This document shows, piece by piece, positions 1 to 10,281 of a DNA stretch of 64,000 bases. Numbering within the stretch: position 1 is the first letter of the stretch; every line of letters begins with the position of its first letter. The notes under the pieces are model-generated. The model ran no database searches and was not told the origin of the DNA. It saw nothing but the letters and a program-made list of their open reading frames with translations. Source of the stretch: CBDBBY01 sp965203215 (GTDB taxonomy: Bacteria; Pseudomonadota; Alphaproteobacteria; Rhodobacterales; Rhodobacteraceae); assembly GCA_965203215.1 (NCBI GenBank), contig CBDBBY010000001.1, forward strand, positions 3,038,001 to 3,102,000, in the 5' to 3' direction. The position numbers were made by a program, and so were the translations under genes.

Positions 1-247
1 TGAAAAAGTTGCGCGCCGCGGCCGAATGGGAACTCGCGTTCTCTTCGCTGACGACATGAACGCCGCCGAACGATTGCTCCAAGCCGTCACGAATAATCCG
101 GTCCGCCGCAAGATCCGCTTCCGTAACCGGGCTCCCGTCGAACTTTCTTTCCACCTCCATTCCGGCAGAATTGCGTACGTCCATGATCGCGTCGCCTGCG
201 AGGCGCGCCAGCCGGATGAACTCGGCCTCCATTTTCTGGTAATCCAT
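1..247 (-). CDS. cysQ: 3'(2'),5'-bisphosphate nucleotidase CysQ, N-terminal part (runs off the window)
   Basis: Reading the minus strand from an ATG at 247 gives 82 codons with no stop before the window edge, so the 3' end is missing. The translation carries the N-terminal hallmarks of the inositol-monophosphatase superfamily: a KxDGSPVTEADLAAD stretch near residue 36 and a VVSEE metal-binding motif near residue 66, in the spacing expected for CysQ. CysQ removes the 3'-phosphate of PAP formed during sulfate assimilation. A good ribosome-binding sequence (GAGGAAAGG) lies just upstream of the ATG. The split between CysQ and a general inositol monophosphatase rests on the N-terminus only. Upstream on the same strand is the AlbA_2 gene, about 190 bases away. 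Confidence 0.75.
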   Translation of the reverse strand, partial: MDYQKMEAEFIRLARLAGDAIMDVRNSAGMEVERKFDGSPVTEADLAADRIIRDGLEQSFGGVHVVSEENASSHSAAARNFF

Positions 248-437
248 CGGCCTTTCCTCGAACCGCCGTCGATCAACCTTCCTGATTTGCGGCGGACCTG
301 CAACTCCGTCGCCAAGGCGGAGTCTTAACGACAGGCCAAATCAGACTCGGAGACCAAATTATGTCTCGAAAACCGGCATGACATTGAAGCGGCGTTTGAA
401 GAAGGCGACCGCTGCGCTCCGCAGTTCAAATTGCTCG

Positions 438-2201
438 TCAAGCTGGGCGCTTCCTTTCTTTTTCGGCATATGGGCGGTATTCCAATAGCGCCGCTCGGCC
501 TTCAATGGCCATAATTCTTACGCTCAACTCAACCCCGTTCGCGTCTGTAAGGCGCAGATCCTCGCCGAGCGCGAAATGCACTGGTTGGGGCATGCCCCGA
601 TTTATGGTGGCATCATAGGCGAACAGCGAGGTTCGATCATGGTTGTCGCGTACCGGCTGCAGTCGACCGCGGAAACCGGGCAGGCCTCCAGTCCTATCGG
701 TGAAAATTGCTGCTCCGCCTTCCGTCAAAGCGGGCAATTCAATCAAGAGCTCGCCCCAGCTGGGCATCCACGCTCGTACCGCCCGCGCGCCGTGTCCGGG
801 CGCAGCGACAAGAACGGTCATCGGGAGGGCATTCGTATGGAGGTCGACGACCGCTTCGCCGCTTTGGTCCGTCGTCGCGCGTTTCCAAGTTTTATTCGGA
901 TACAGGACGATCAGATCTGCTCCGGTAACAGAGCGGCCGTTGCACCGCACGGCAATGACAACGCGCGTCGGGGTCGTTTCCTGCGGCGCGGCAGGAATGA
1001 CAAGGAGAACTTCCGAGTCATCCATCACGCGGTATTCGGGAGGTTTCCCGCAAAGCGCCCGGGTTTCGCGCATTATGTTCGGAACGCCGTCGCCCCGGCG
1101 CTCCATAAGGTACATCCTGTCCTCCGACCCTCGAATATCGCCCACCGTCATTCGTCCGAGCACGGATGCCAGGATCTGATTGCGGGCGGCCTGCCGAACA
1201 TCCATGCTGTCCACTGGGAGGTTGTTGGGAAGCGCGCCGGGAGACTGGATTTCCAATCGGTCATCAAAAATCGAAATCCGAATCCTGCTACCCCTTATGG
1301 AATAATCGCGATGCGCCACCGCGTTGACTATGGCCTCGAACAATGCCTTTGCGCTGTATTGCGGCATGTCTATTCGCCACGGCTCCTTGCGCGCCGCAAC
1401 GCTCATGTTGCGGACCGCGAAGGCCACCGCGTCGGCAATCTGCTGGTCAAGCGGACCGACAATTTCTCGCGCATCAATTTGTCCGGAGGCTCTATCTGTT
1501 CCCCTGTACCGAGTTGCCATGATGCCTGCATTGGGCAGCCATTGCTCTGGGTTCGGTGTGCAGAACAGCACTCCGGCCACCGTGGCGCGCTCAATGCCGA
1601 CTTCGTCGAACGCCAGAAGCGCCATCTTCCTGAGCGCCGAGCGGGGATTCATTGCATCCTCCGTGCTCAGCAACGGCTTCCAGAGCGATTCTTTCAAGGT
1701 TTCAGGCCCGGTATTCGGCACAATCTGTTCGTCGAACCTATAGGAGCGGGCTTGCCCGCGTCGCTGCGCCAGACGCAACCGCTCATCATGCGCCATCCTG
1801 CGTTTCGAGGCGCCAACCCGGATGTAGCTTCCTCCCGGACTGTCATGCTGCGATTCACCTCTCGGGACTTGCAAATGCAATATCCGCTCGCCGCTGGGAA
1901 GTGCCGCTTGCCGCAGGTCGGGGCGCACAGGGGGCCTGACGGCGTCGGTGCATACTTCGACCAGAAAGGAATCCAATGCGGCGATTTGTGCTTGGGTCAG
2001 ATCCTGCGGCGTTCCGTCATCGGCGATGCCGCAGAGTATGCCGCCGCCATCCGCATTGGCGAACGCTGCAATCTCATCCGCCCAATCGTTGCGTCCGGGG
2101 CTGCTCGGCTTGCTTCCGCGAAATTCAATTTGTTTGAACTCCCAAAATTTATCTTCGCCCAAATGCAACTGGCGCACTATGTCCTCAATGCCTTCGCTCA
2201 C
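438..2201 (-). CDS. AlbA_2/Schlafen-type DNA-binding protein with GHKL-like ATP-binding domain and C-terminal beta-rich extension
   Basis: The product is about 587 residues. The N-terminal third resembles the Schlafen AlbA_2 domain (FWEFKQIEF, then EIAAFANADGGGILCGI). The middle carries the ATP-binding block of RecG-like putative transcriptional regulators (FEAIVNAVAHRDY, then IFDDRLEIQSPG). The last roughly 190 residues look like an immunoglobulin or carboxypeptidase-regulatory-like beta domain (TTDQSGEAVVDL) followed by a conserved-looking GGLPGFRGRL segment. I chose the GTG at 2201 because AAGGAGAA sits at the right distance and the GTG overlaps the stop of a small upstream ORF (GTGA); an in-frame TTG at 2219 is possible. 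Such proteins are often called regulators or defence-related, but the biochemical role is unknown. Confidence 0.75.
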   Translation of the reverse strand: MSEGIEDIVRQLHLGEDKFWEFKQIEFRGSKPSSPGRNDWADEIAAFANADGGGILCGIADDGTPQDLTQAQIAALDSFLVEVCTDAVRPPVRPDLRQAALPSGERILHLQVPRGESQHDSPGGSYIRVGASKRRMAHDERLRLAQRRGQARSYRFDEQIVPNTGPETLKESLWKPLLSTEDAMNPRSALRKMALLAFDEVGIERATVAGVLFCTPNPEQWLPNAGIMATRYRGTDRASGQIDAREIVGPLDQQIADAVAFAVRNMSVAARKEPWRIDMPQYSAKALFEAIVNAVAHRDYSIRGSRIRISIFDDRLEIQSPGALPNNLPVDSMDVRQAARNQILASVLGRMTVGDIRGSEDRMYLMERRGDGVPNIMRETRALCGKPPEYRVMDDSEVLLVIPAAPQETTPTRVVIAVRCNGRSVTGADLIVLYPNKTWKRATTDQSGEAVVDLHTNALPMTVLVAAPGHGARAVRAWMPSWGELLIELPALTEGGAAIFTDRTGGLPGFRGRLQPVRDNHDRTSLFAYDATINRGMPQPVHFALGEDLRLTDANGVELSVRIMAIEGRAALLEYRPYAEKERKRPA

Positions 2202-2344
2202 CGATCTTCTCCTTGCCAAGGTGTTCCGAGACGGGCGTCGGGTCTGGCACCCTTGCTCAACAGATTCTTTCCATCGCGAACGGCTTGCAAACCGCCGGCG
2301 ACGAGTTGGCGCGTCTCCAATGCATTCACAGTTTCAGTCGACAC
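2198..2344 (-). CDS. small 48-residue ORF translationally coupled to the AlbA_2 gene
   Basis: A minus-strand ORF begins with GTG at 2344, preceded by GGAGG with a 9-base spacer, and ends in a TGA sharing bases with the GTG start of the AlbA_2 gene. Its last codons supply the ribosome-binding sequence of that gene. The product is short and polar (begins VSTETVNALETRQLV, ends TPWQGEDR) and matches no family I recognise. An in-frame ATG at 2404 would extend it to 68 residues. The coupling geometry is the main reason to think it is translated; it could be a leader peptide or a small partner protein. Confidence 0.45.
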   Translation of the reverse strand: MSTETVNALETRQLVAGGLQAVRDGKNLLSKGARPDARLGTPWQGEDR

Positions 2345-2541
2345 TCGCCATCGCCTCCATTCTGGAGAGAATTTTTCTTTTCCGGCAAATTGAATACAGC
2401 GCATCTCGCTGCCGCTGGCTCTTTATTGAATCCTCGCGAAGCGTGGCGAAGGGAATGATCGGACCCGCAATCGCATGCATTTTCGCAACAGTTTTCAGGA
2501 TTCAAGGTCGTTTTCGGGTCCGAAGGGTCTTTGCACCGAGT

Positions 2542-3171
2542 TCAATCGACGACGCGGAGCGTGAGATTGATCCGGCCGCCATCCCTAAGCAGGTCGGAGG
2601 TCCCGAACTTGATCCGGTCGACGCCGTGATAAACAAGGCGGGCGGAGCCTCCCATCACGACGACGTCTCCCGAATGGAGCCATACGGATTCGGTTCGCCC
2701 GCCGCGCTGAAGATTTCCGATGCGGAACAGCGCGTCGTCGCCGAGCGAAATCGAAACCACCGGCCAATCGAAATTGGCTTCGTCGCAGTCCCGGTGCATG
2801 CCCATTCTTGCGCCTTCGCCGTAGAAGTTGATCAAACAGCATTCCGGTTCGCGCTCCAATCCGGTGACCTCCCGCCAGACCCGGAGCGCCGATGCCGGAA
2901 TCGGCGGCCAGGATGCGCCGCTCGGATGCCCGGGCTCGTACCGGTAGCCCTTCAGGTCGGAATGCCAGCCGTATTTGCCGGCGGATGTCGTTCTGACCGA
3001 CATCCGCCGCCCGTAGGGAGTCATGGGCGAATACATGGGGGCCTTGGAGGCGACGCCGCGAATCTCGCGTATCATGCCCTCCTGCTCGCCTTTTGAGAGA
3101 TGACCGGCGCAGATTTTGAATCCGCGCACCGTGCGCGGCTCGGGTTCTGTCGGATTATGCATTTGATTCAT
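2542..3171 (-). CDS. alkB: alkylated DNA repair dioxygenase AlkB
   Basis: This 209-residue protein is an Fe(II)/2-oxoglutarate dioxygenase that removes alkyl groups from N1-methyladenine and N3-methylcytosine by oxidation. The diagnostic residues are present: INFYGEGARMGMHRDCDE near residue 114-131 gives the HxD iron ligands, VYHGVDR supplies the second histidine, and RINLTLR at the end carries the arginines that hold 2-oxoglutarate. Length is normal for bacterial AlkB. It is divergent from dnaK across a 200-base region holding a heat-shock promoter. A second in-frame ATG three codons in is an alternative start. Confidence 0.93.
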   Translation of the reverse strand: MNQMHNPTEPEPRTVRGFKICAGHLSKGEQEGMIREIRGVASKAPMYSPMTPYGRRMSVRTTSAGKYGWHSDLKGYRYEPGHPSGASWPPIPASALRVWREVTGLEREPECCLINFYGEGARMGMHRDCDEANFDWPVVSISLGDDALFRIGNLQRGGRTESVWLHSGDVVVMGGSARLVYHGVDRIKFGTSDLLRDGGRINLTLRVVD

Positions 3172-3238
3172 GACGTTAGCGGACCGGCAGCCGAAACGCC
3201 GAATTGCATCGCGGAATGCGGCGATTCTCGGCGGCCGA

Positions 3239-3268
3239 CTTGAAGGCGTGGAATGCGAAACCTATATA
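3239..3268 (+). promoter_or_regulatory. probable sigma-32 heat-shock promoter of dnaK
   Basis: CTTGAA at 3239-3244 is followed after 16 bases by CCTATATA at 3261-3268. This fits the alphaproteobacterial sigma-32 pattern of CTTG, about 17-18 bases, then a CNTATNT-type -10. It lies about 107 bases before the dnaK ATG, in the divergent space between alkB and dnaK. No CIRCE inverted repeat was seen here. Confidence 0.65.
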
Positions 3269-3375
3269 CCGCGAGTGCCGGATGAAACCACGTCCGGCAA
3301 GCAAGAATGCGAACCGGAGAAAATCTGCCCGCTTTCGGCGGAATGCAGGGCGTTTCTCGGATACAGGAGTAGACA

Positions 3376-5301
<1,926 letters not shown>

Positions 5302-5319
5302 TCCTCTCGCAGGCCAGAA

Positions 5320-5346
5320 GGGGACCGGCTGCGGAAGCTGGTTCCC
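5320..5346 (+). terminator. intercistronic hairpin between dnaK and dnaJ
   Basis: GGGGACCGGCT at 5320-5330 and AGCTGGTTCCC at 5336-5346 can form an 11-base-pair stem (including two G-U pairs) around the loop GCGGA. No T-run follows, so this is more likely a partial attenuator or an mRNA-stabilising stem that keeps DnaJ below DnaK than a full terminator. Confidence 0.5.
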
Positions 5347-5364
5347 AAGGCGGAGAATTCAGAA

Positions 5365-6501
5365 ATGGACAAGCGGGATTACTATGATGTGCTGGGAGTA
5401 TCCCGAAACGCGTCCGGCGACGAACTGAAGAAGGCGTATCGTCGCAAGGCCCGCGAACTCCATCCTGACCAGAACAAGGACAAACCGGGCGCGGCCGAGG
5501 AATTCAAGGCCGTGAATGAAGCGTACGACGTCCTGAAGGACCCGTCCAAAAAGCAGGTTTACGACCAGTTCGGACACGACGGACTCAGTTCGGCGGGCGC
5601 AAGCTCCGGGTTCAGCACCTCTGGGGATTTCGGATCCGTTTTCTCGGACGTCTTCGGCGACATATTCGGCGACTTCATGGGAGGCGGCCGGTCGCGCGCC
5701 AACACGCGCGCGGCAAGGGGCGCCGACCTGCGGTACGATCTCCGCATCAACCTTGCCGAAGCGTTCACCGGAACCAGCAAAACGGTGACCGTTCAAAGCT
5801 CCGCCGCGTGCAAGTCTTGCGACGGGAAAGGCACCGAGGGCGGCGTGGTTCCCCAGCAGTGTCCGACCTGCTCCGGATCGGGGAAAGTCCGGGCTCAGCA
5901 GGGCTTCTTCACGATCGAAAGGACATGCCCGACCTGCCAGGGAGTCGGCAGGGTCATCCGGAATCCCTGCACGAACTGCGCCGGCGCGGGGCGCGTCAAG
6001 GAAGACAGGACGATAAAGATAGAAGTGCCGCCAGGCGTCGATACCGGCACCAGGATCAGGCTGGCGGGGCGCGGAGACGCCGGAATGAGAGGCGGCGGAC
6101 CGGGGGATCTCTATGTCTTCGTCGATATCCCGGAACATGAGGTGTTCAGCCGCAACGACTCGGATCTTTATTGCCGCATGCCGATAGCCATGACGACCGC
6201 TGCGCTGGGCGGCGAAATCGAGGTGCCGACGATCAGCGGCGAACGAACGAAAGTGAAAATCCTTCCCGGAAGCCAGTCCGGCCGACGCATGAGGCTCGCA
6301 GGAAAAGGAATGCCGGGGCTGAAAAATGCGAACGTGCGGGGAGACATGTTCATCGAGCTTTTCGTCGAAACGCCGGTGAACCTGAGCTCCAAGCAGAAAG
6401 ACCTCCTTCGCGAATTCGAAAAAGGCGGGAAGAACAACAGTCCTGAAAGCGCTTCCGTATTCAGCAAAGTCAAACGATTCTGGGACGACGTCAGCAGTTG
6501 A
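5365..6501 (+). CDS. dnaJ: chaperone protein DnaJ (Hsp40)
   Basis: The 378-residue product is a type I J-protein, the co-chaperone that delivers substrate to DnaK and stimulates its ATPase. Residues 1-70 form the J domain with the HPD motif (RELHPDQNKDK). A Gly/Phe-rich linker follows. Four zinc-binding CxxCxGxG repeats lie at about residues 148-210 (CKSCDGKG, CPTCSGSG, CPTCQGVG, CTNCAGAG). The C-terminal substrate domain completes a normal-length protein. GGCGGAG lies upstream of the ATG. It is 63 bases after dnaK. dapB, often next in relatives, is not present here. Confidence 0.97.
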   Translation: MDKRDYYDVLGVSRNASGDELKKAYRRKARELHPDQNKDKPGAAEEFKAVNEAYDVLKDPSKKQVYDQFGHDGLSSAGASSGFSTSGDFGSVFSDVFGDIFGDFMGGGRSRANTRAARGADLRYDLRINLAEAFTGTSKTVTVQSSAACKSCDGKGTEGGVVPQQCPTCSGSGKVRAQQGFFTIERTCPTCQGVGRVIRNPCTNCAGAGRVKEDRTIKIEVPPGVDTGTRIRLAGRGDAGMRGGGPGDLYVFVDIPEHEVFSRNDSDLYCRMPIAMTTAALGGEIEVPTISGERTKVKILPGSQSGRRMRLAGKGMPGLKNANVRGDMFIELFVETPVNLSSKQKDLLREFEKGGKNNSPESASVFSKVKRFWDDVSS

Positions 6502-6762
6502 AGCACGCCTCTATCGTTGCGGTTCCGTTTGAATCGATTCCAACATTCGACCGTCCCGCGCGCCCTTGCGCGCCGACGAGTTCGTGATAACCATTCGCTT
6601 TGAACCGCATTCGCGTCGGCACGCTCGGTTCCGATGCATGGCGCAAACCGCGACGGAGCTTGCGATGCACCCACCAGAGATGACCGCGGCGTCGCGGCGG
6701 CGGAGTCTTTTGCGAAAGCGCTGCGGGCGTTCGGACTCGCGCTTGCGGCATGTGGCGCGAAC

Positions 6763-8157
6763 ATGCGGATAGGACTGCTCCCTGTTTGTCGCTCCACGTT
6801 CGATGTGGAGTATGCGGAGAGCAAGCTTTCCGGCGCAATGAGAGTTCTGGGCAACTGCGAAGTCGAGATCGTCGGCAGCAACCGTCCCGTGATGGATTCC
6901 GCCGCGGCGAGAGCGCGCATGGATGCGCTTCTCGACGAAGGCTTCGACCGGCTGCTCGTTCTCCAGTTGACCTTCACGGATGCAACTGCAGTGTCCGAGG
7001 CGGCGAACAGAACCGGGAAACCGCTGTCCATATGGGCGTTCAGGGAACCGCGCGAGGGCGGACGTCTCAGGCTGAATTCCTTTTGCGGCCTGAACCTCGC
7101 CAGCCATGCCTTGAGCATGTCCGGCAAGCGGTTTTCGTGGCTGTATTCCGATCCGGAATCGACCAGCGAAGCCAGCATCGCCGGCATGATTTCGGGAAAG
7201 CGGCGAGCAAGCGCGCCTGCAGCTCAGCCGTCGGCGCCGCGAGGCGGCGGCCCATCGGTCGCTCCTGCCTTGAAAGGTCTTCGGATTGGCCGAATTGGCG
7301 TGCGCCCGGACGGCTTCGACACATGCGACTACGACGCTGAAGCACTTGCCGAGAGAACGGGCATGGCAGTCGACGCCATGGAGTTGCGCGAGTTGTTCGA
7401 CGAAGCCGAGTCGGCGGACGAGCATGCCGTTGAAGCCCTTGCGGAGTCGGCGGAAAACACGCTTCGCAATATGGGCGACATGGATAGAGAGGCGGTCCGT
7501 CAATCGCTGCGATTGAAAATCGCAATGGATGCTCTTCGCGACCGGCGGAACCTGCATGCTTTCGCAGTTCGCTGCTGGCCCGAAACGTTCACGGAGTTCG
7601 GAGGAGCGGTTTGCGGCCCCGCTTCAATGCTTAGGCGGGCGTGCCGTGGCGAGGCGGGCGTGCCGTGCGCCTGCGAAGCGGATGTCTGGGGCGCTGCGTC
7701 CCAATTGATGCTAAACCGGATCAGCGGCGCGCCGTCATTCTTGGCCGACCTTGTGGATATCGACGCGGAAGACGGCACGGGCGTGTTCTGGCATTGCGGC
7801 CAAGCTCCGGTTTCGATGTGCGATCCCGAAGCCGATCCGGAAGCGACAATCCATTCCAACCGGAAATTGCCGTTGCTGTATCAGTTTCCGCTGCGCCCCG
7901 GCCGGGCCACGGCGATGAGGCTTTCGAAATCGCATGGCCGGGAAAAGCTTGTGATGTTCAGCGGGGAAATGATCCGGAGGCCGCTCGCCTTTTCCGGAAC
8001 GGCGGGCGTCATGCGCTTCGACAGGCCCGCTGCAAACATGCTGGAAGACGTGATTTCCAGCGGACTGGAGCACCACGTGGCGATCGCCTACGGCGAATTC
8101 AAGCAGACGTTGGCCGAAGCTGCAGCGGAACTCGAACTGCCTGTCCTGGAACTTTGA
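6763..8157 (+). CDS. L-fucose isomerase-like protein, first gene of a sulfonate-type operon
   Basis: The 464-residue protein matches the L-fucose isomerase-related family: an N-terminal alpha/beta half and a C-terminal half with conserved-looking stretches (RCWPETFTEFGGAVCGP, CACEADVWGA, ADLVDID, HCGQAP). Acidic and histidine residues in these stretches would be the metal ligands of a sugar ketol-isomerase. I chose the ATG at 6763 because the reading frame upstream looks non-coding and the protein then opens with a typical MRIGLLPVCRSTFD strand; no strong ribosome-binding site marks it. It ends three bases before the next gene. Given sulfopyruvate decarboxylase downstream, an isomerase for a sulfonated sugar or polyol is a reasonable inference, not a proven function. 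Confidence 0.7.
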   Translation: MRIGLLPVCRSTFDVEYAESKLSGAMRVLGNCEVEIVGSNRPVMDSAAARARMDALLDEGFDRLLVLQLTFTDATAVSEAANRTGKPLSIWAFREPREGGRLRLNSFCGLNLASHALSMSGKRFSWLYSDPESTSEASIAGMISGKRRASAPAAQPSAPRGGGPSVAPALKGLRIGRIGVRPDGFDTCDYDAEALAERTGMAVDAMELRELFDEAESADEHAVEALAESAENTLRNMGDMDREAVRQSLRLKIAMDALRDRRNLHAFAVRCWPETFTEFGGAVCGPASMLRRACRGEAGVPCACEADVWGAASQLMLNRISGAPSFLADLVDIDAEDGTGVFWHCGQAPVSMCDPEADPEATIHSNRKLPLLYQFPLRPGRATAMRLSKSHGREKLVMFSGEMIRRPLAFSGTAGVMRFDRPAANMLEDVISSGLEHHVAIAYGEFKQTLAEAAAELELPVLEL

Positions 8158-8160
8158 ACC

Positions 8161-9264
8161 GTGAAAGCGAGGTACGGACTGATCGGTGCCGGCATGATGG
8201 GCCAAGAGCACATTCGCAATGTTCAGCTGTTGGAAAATGCGGAAGTCGCGGCGATCTGCGATCCGCATCCGTCAATCCGCGAGGCGGCGGGACGGCTGTG
8301 CCCCGACGCGAGCCAGTTCGAAAACTCCGCAGACCTTGCCGCCGAAGATCCGTGCGACGCCTACATCGTCGCTTCGCCCAACGACACCCATCACGCGATC
8401 CTTCTGGATTTGATTCCGCTCGGCAAGCCGGTACTGGTCGAAAAGCCGCTTTGCACCAGTTCCTCCGACTGCAGGAACGCGATCCAGTTCGCCCGGAAGG
8501 CGGGCTTGCCGGTCTGGGTCGCGATGGAATACCGCTACATGCCGCCGGTCCAGCGATTGATCGACGAGATCAAGGCCGGCACGACCGGGACTCCCAAAAT
8601 GATGTCCGTCAGGGAGCACCGGTTTCCTTTCCTGCCGAAGGTCGGGAACTGGAACAGGTTCAATCGGCGCACCGGCGGCACATTCGTCGAGAAATGCTGC
8701 CATTTCTGGGATTTGATGCGCCTGATTTTGGAAAGCGACCCAATCCGGGTCTACGCTTCGGGCGCGATCGACGTCAATCATCGCGACGAGCGTTACGACG
8801 GCGAGACTCCCGACATGATCGACAACGCGTATGCGGTGGTGGATTTCGCCAGCGGAGCCCGCGCGATGCTGGATCTCTGCATGTTTGCGGAAGGCTCGCA
8901 ATGGCAGGAAACGATCTCGATCACCGGCCCAAAAGCGCGCGCGGACGCCTGCATACCGGGCCCGGCAAGGTTCATGCCGGATCGCGAGCAACGCCACGCC
9001 CGAATTGAAATCTCCGAGCGCGCGACCAGGAAGGTGACAGTCGAAGAGGTGGAAGTGGACGAGACGATACTCGCCGCCGGCGATCACCACGGCGCCACCT
9101 TCTACCAGCACCAGCGATTCTGCGAACTGGTTCGAAGCGGAAACGGCGAACCCGAAGTCTCGCTTGAAGACGGACTATGGGCCGTCCTGGTCGGAGAAGC
9201 GTGCGAAAAGTCAGCGAGGACCGGCAAAGCCGTGGAACTTGAATCCTTGTCGGGAACGGCATAG
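8161..9264 (+). CDS. Gfo/Idh/MocA-family NAD(P)-dependent oxidoreductase
   Basis: The 367-residue product has the N-terminal Rossmann motif YGLIGAGMMGQEH and the family's EKPL signature (VLVEKPLCTSS) near residue 95, with the usual alpha/beta substrate domain after it. Members oxidise or reduce sugars, inositols and related polyols. The start is a GTG three bases after the upstream stop codon. Its place between a fucose-isomerase-like gene and a sulfolactate-dehydrogenase-like gene suggests a sulfonated sugar or polyol as substrate, but sequence alone cannot say which. Confidence 0.8.
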   Translation: MKARYGLIGAGMMGQEHIRNVQLLENAEVAAICDPHPSIREAAGRLCPDASQFENSADLAAEDPCDAYIVASPNDTHHAILLDLIPLGKPVLVEKPLCTSSSDCRNAIQFARKAGLPVWVAMEYRYMPPVQRLIDEIKAGTTGTPKMMSVREHRFPFLPKVGNWNRFNRRTGGTFVEKCCHFWDLMRLILESDPIRVYASGAIDVNHRDERYDGETPDMIDNAYAVVDFASGARAMLDLCMFAEGSQWQETISITGPKARADACIPGPARFMPDREQRHARIEISERATRKVTVEEVEVDETILAAGDHHGATFYQHQRFCELVRSGNGEPEVSLEDGLWAVLVGEACEKSARTGKAVELESLSGTA

Positions 9265-9325
9265 CGAACGGCAGTCGATGTGAATGTCCGTCGAGTTGTC
9301 GGCCGGAACCGAAAGTGAGTGCGCG

Positions 9326-10252
9326 ATGATCGTGATATCCGAGTTCATGGACCAAACTGCCGTCGCTGAACTCTCGGAACGGATGGAAGCCCGGTACGAT
9401 CCCGAACTCGCCGACCGGCGGGACGAACTGATTTCGCTGATGCCGAAGGCGGAAGCGCTGATCGTCAGAAACCGCACGATTGTCGACGAAACCTTGGTCA
9501 AAGCTTCGCCCAAGCTGCGGTGCGTCGGCCGCCTCGGCGTCGGTCTCGACAATATCGATTTGAAAGCATGCGCGGAACGGAGGATCGCCGTGTACCCCGC
9601 GACGGGCGCAAATGATCGAAGCGTTGCGGAATTCGTGATCGCATCGGCCATGCTGCTTCTTAGGAAAGCTTGCTTCCGCAAGGACGAAGTTCTTGCGGGA
9701 AATTGGCCGCGCGAGCAAAGCGTGGGCCGTGAAATCGCAGGCAAAACCATCGGACTGATAGGATTCGGCTCGACAGGCAAGGAAACCGGCCGGATTGCGG
9801 CGGCGCTCGGCCTGACGGTGCTGGCGTGCGATCCATGCTTCGCGGCGGATGCCGAAGCGAAGCAAATTGCGCAGCATGCCGAATTTAACGAACTCCTCGC
9901 CGCGTCCGACATCGTGAGTCTCCACGTGCCCCTTGCGCCCGAAACGAAAGGCATGTTGAATCGGGAAAAAATATCCGCGATGAGACCGAGAGCGATCCTG
10001 ATCAACGCCGCCCGCGGCGGCGTGCTGGACGAGAATGCGGCGGTCGCCGCCCTGATGTCCGGAAAACTGGGCGGGCTAGCTTTGGACGTGTTCGAGACCG
10101 AGCCGTTGACGCGAGAAGCCGCCGGCAAGTTCGCCGGAATTCCGAACCTGCTGCTGACTCCGCACATCGGCGGCGTTACGGAAGAGTCCAATGTCCGCGT
10201 CAGCGCGGCGGTCGCGCAAAAGGTTGCAGCGCATTTGTTGAATTCACCATAA
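9326..10252 (+). CDS. D-isomer-type 2-hydroxyacid dehydrogenase, probably (S)-sulfolactate dehydrogenase-like
   Basis: The 308-residue protein has the NAD-binding motif IGLIGFGSTGKETG near residue 150, the catalytic arginine region LINAARGGVLDE, and the Glu/His catalytic region ending LLLTPHIGG. These define the D-2-hydroxyacid dehydrogenase family. The opening MIVISEFMDQTAV and the RNRTIVDETLV stretch recall the SlcC branch, which oxidises (S)-sulfolactate to sulfopyruvate. The next two genes encode sulfopyruvate decarboxylase, so product and substrate match. I prefer the ATG at 9326 over one at 9284 because of the family-like N-terminus. A phosphoglycerate or other hydroxyacid dehydrogenase role cannot be excluded. 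Confidence 0.78.
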   Translation: MIVISEFMDQTAVAELSERMEARYDPELADRRDELISLMPKAEALIVRNRTIVDETLVKASPKLRCVGRLGVGLDNIDLKACAERRIAVYPATGANDRSVAEFVIASAMLLLRKACFRKDEVLAGNWPREQSVGREIAGKTIGLIGFGSTGKETGRIAAALGLTVLACDPCFAADAEAKQIAQHAEFNELLAASDIVSLHVPLAPETKGMLNREKISAMRPRAILINAARGGVLDENAAVAALMSGKLGGLALDVFETEPLTREAAGKFAGIPNLLLTPHIGGVTEESNVRVSAAVAQKVAAHLLNSP

Positions 10253-10281
10253 GCAATCGCGAAAATCGAAGGGCAAGCTCA

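Noticed and set aside
26..328. 100-residue plus-strand frame at the window start
   Set aside because: It is the antisense shadow of the cysQ N-terminus, which carries clear family motifs and a good ribosome-binding site.
576..2393. Long plus-strand open frame opposite the AlbA_2 gene
   Set aside because: It is the complementary shadow of a motif-bearing gene; its translation has no family resemblance and a skewed Arg/Ser composition.
6558..6573. GCGCGC-CCTT-GCGCGC stem after dnaJ as a terminator
   Set aside because: Short alternating G/C stem with no T-run; too easily found in G+C-rich DNA.
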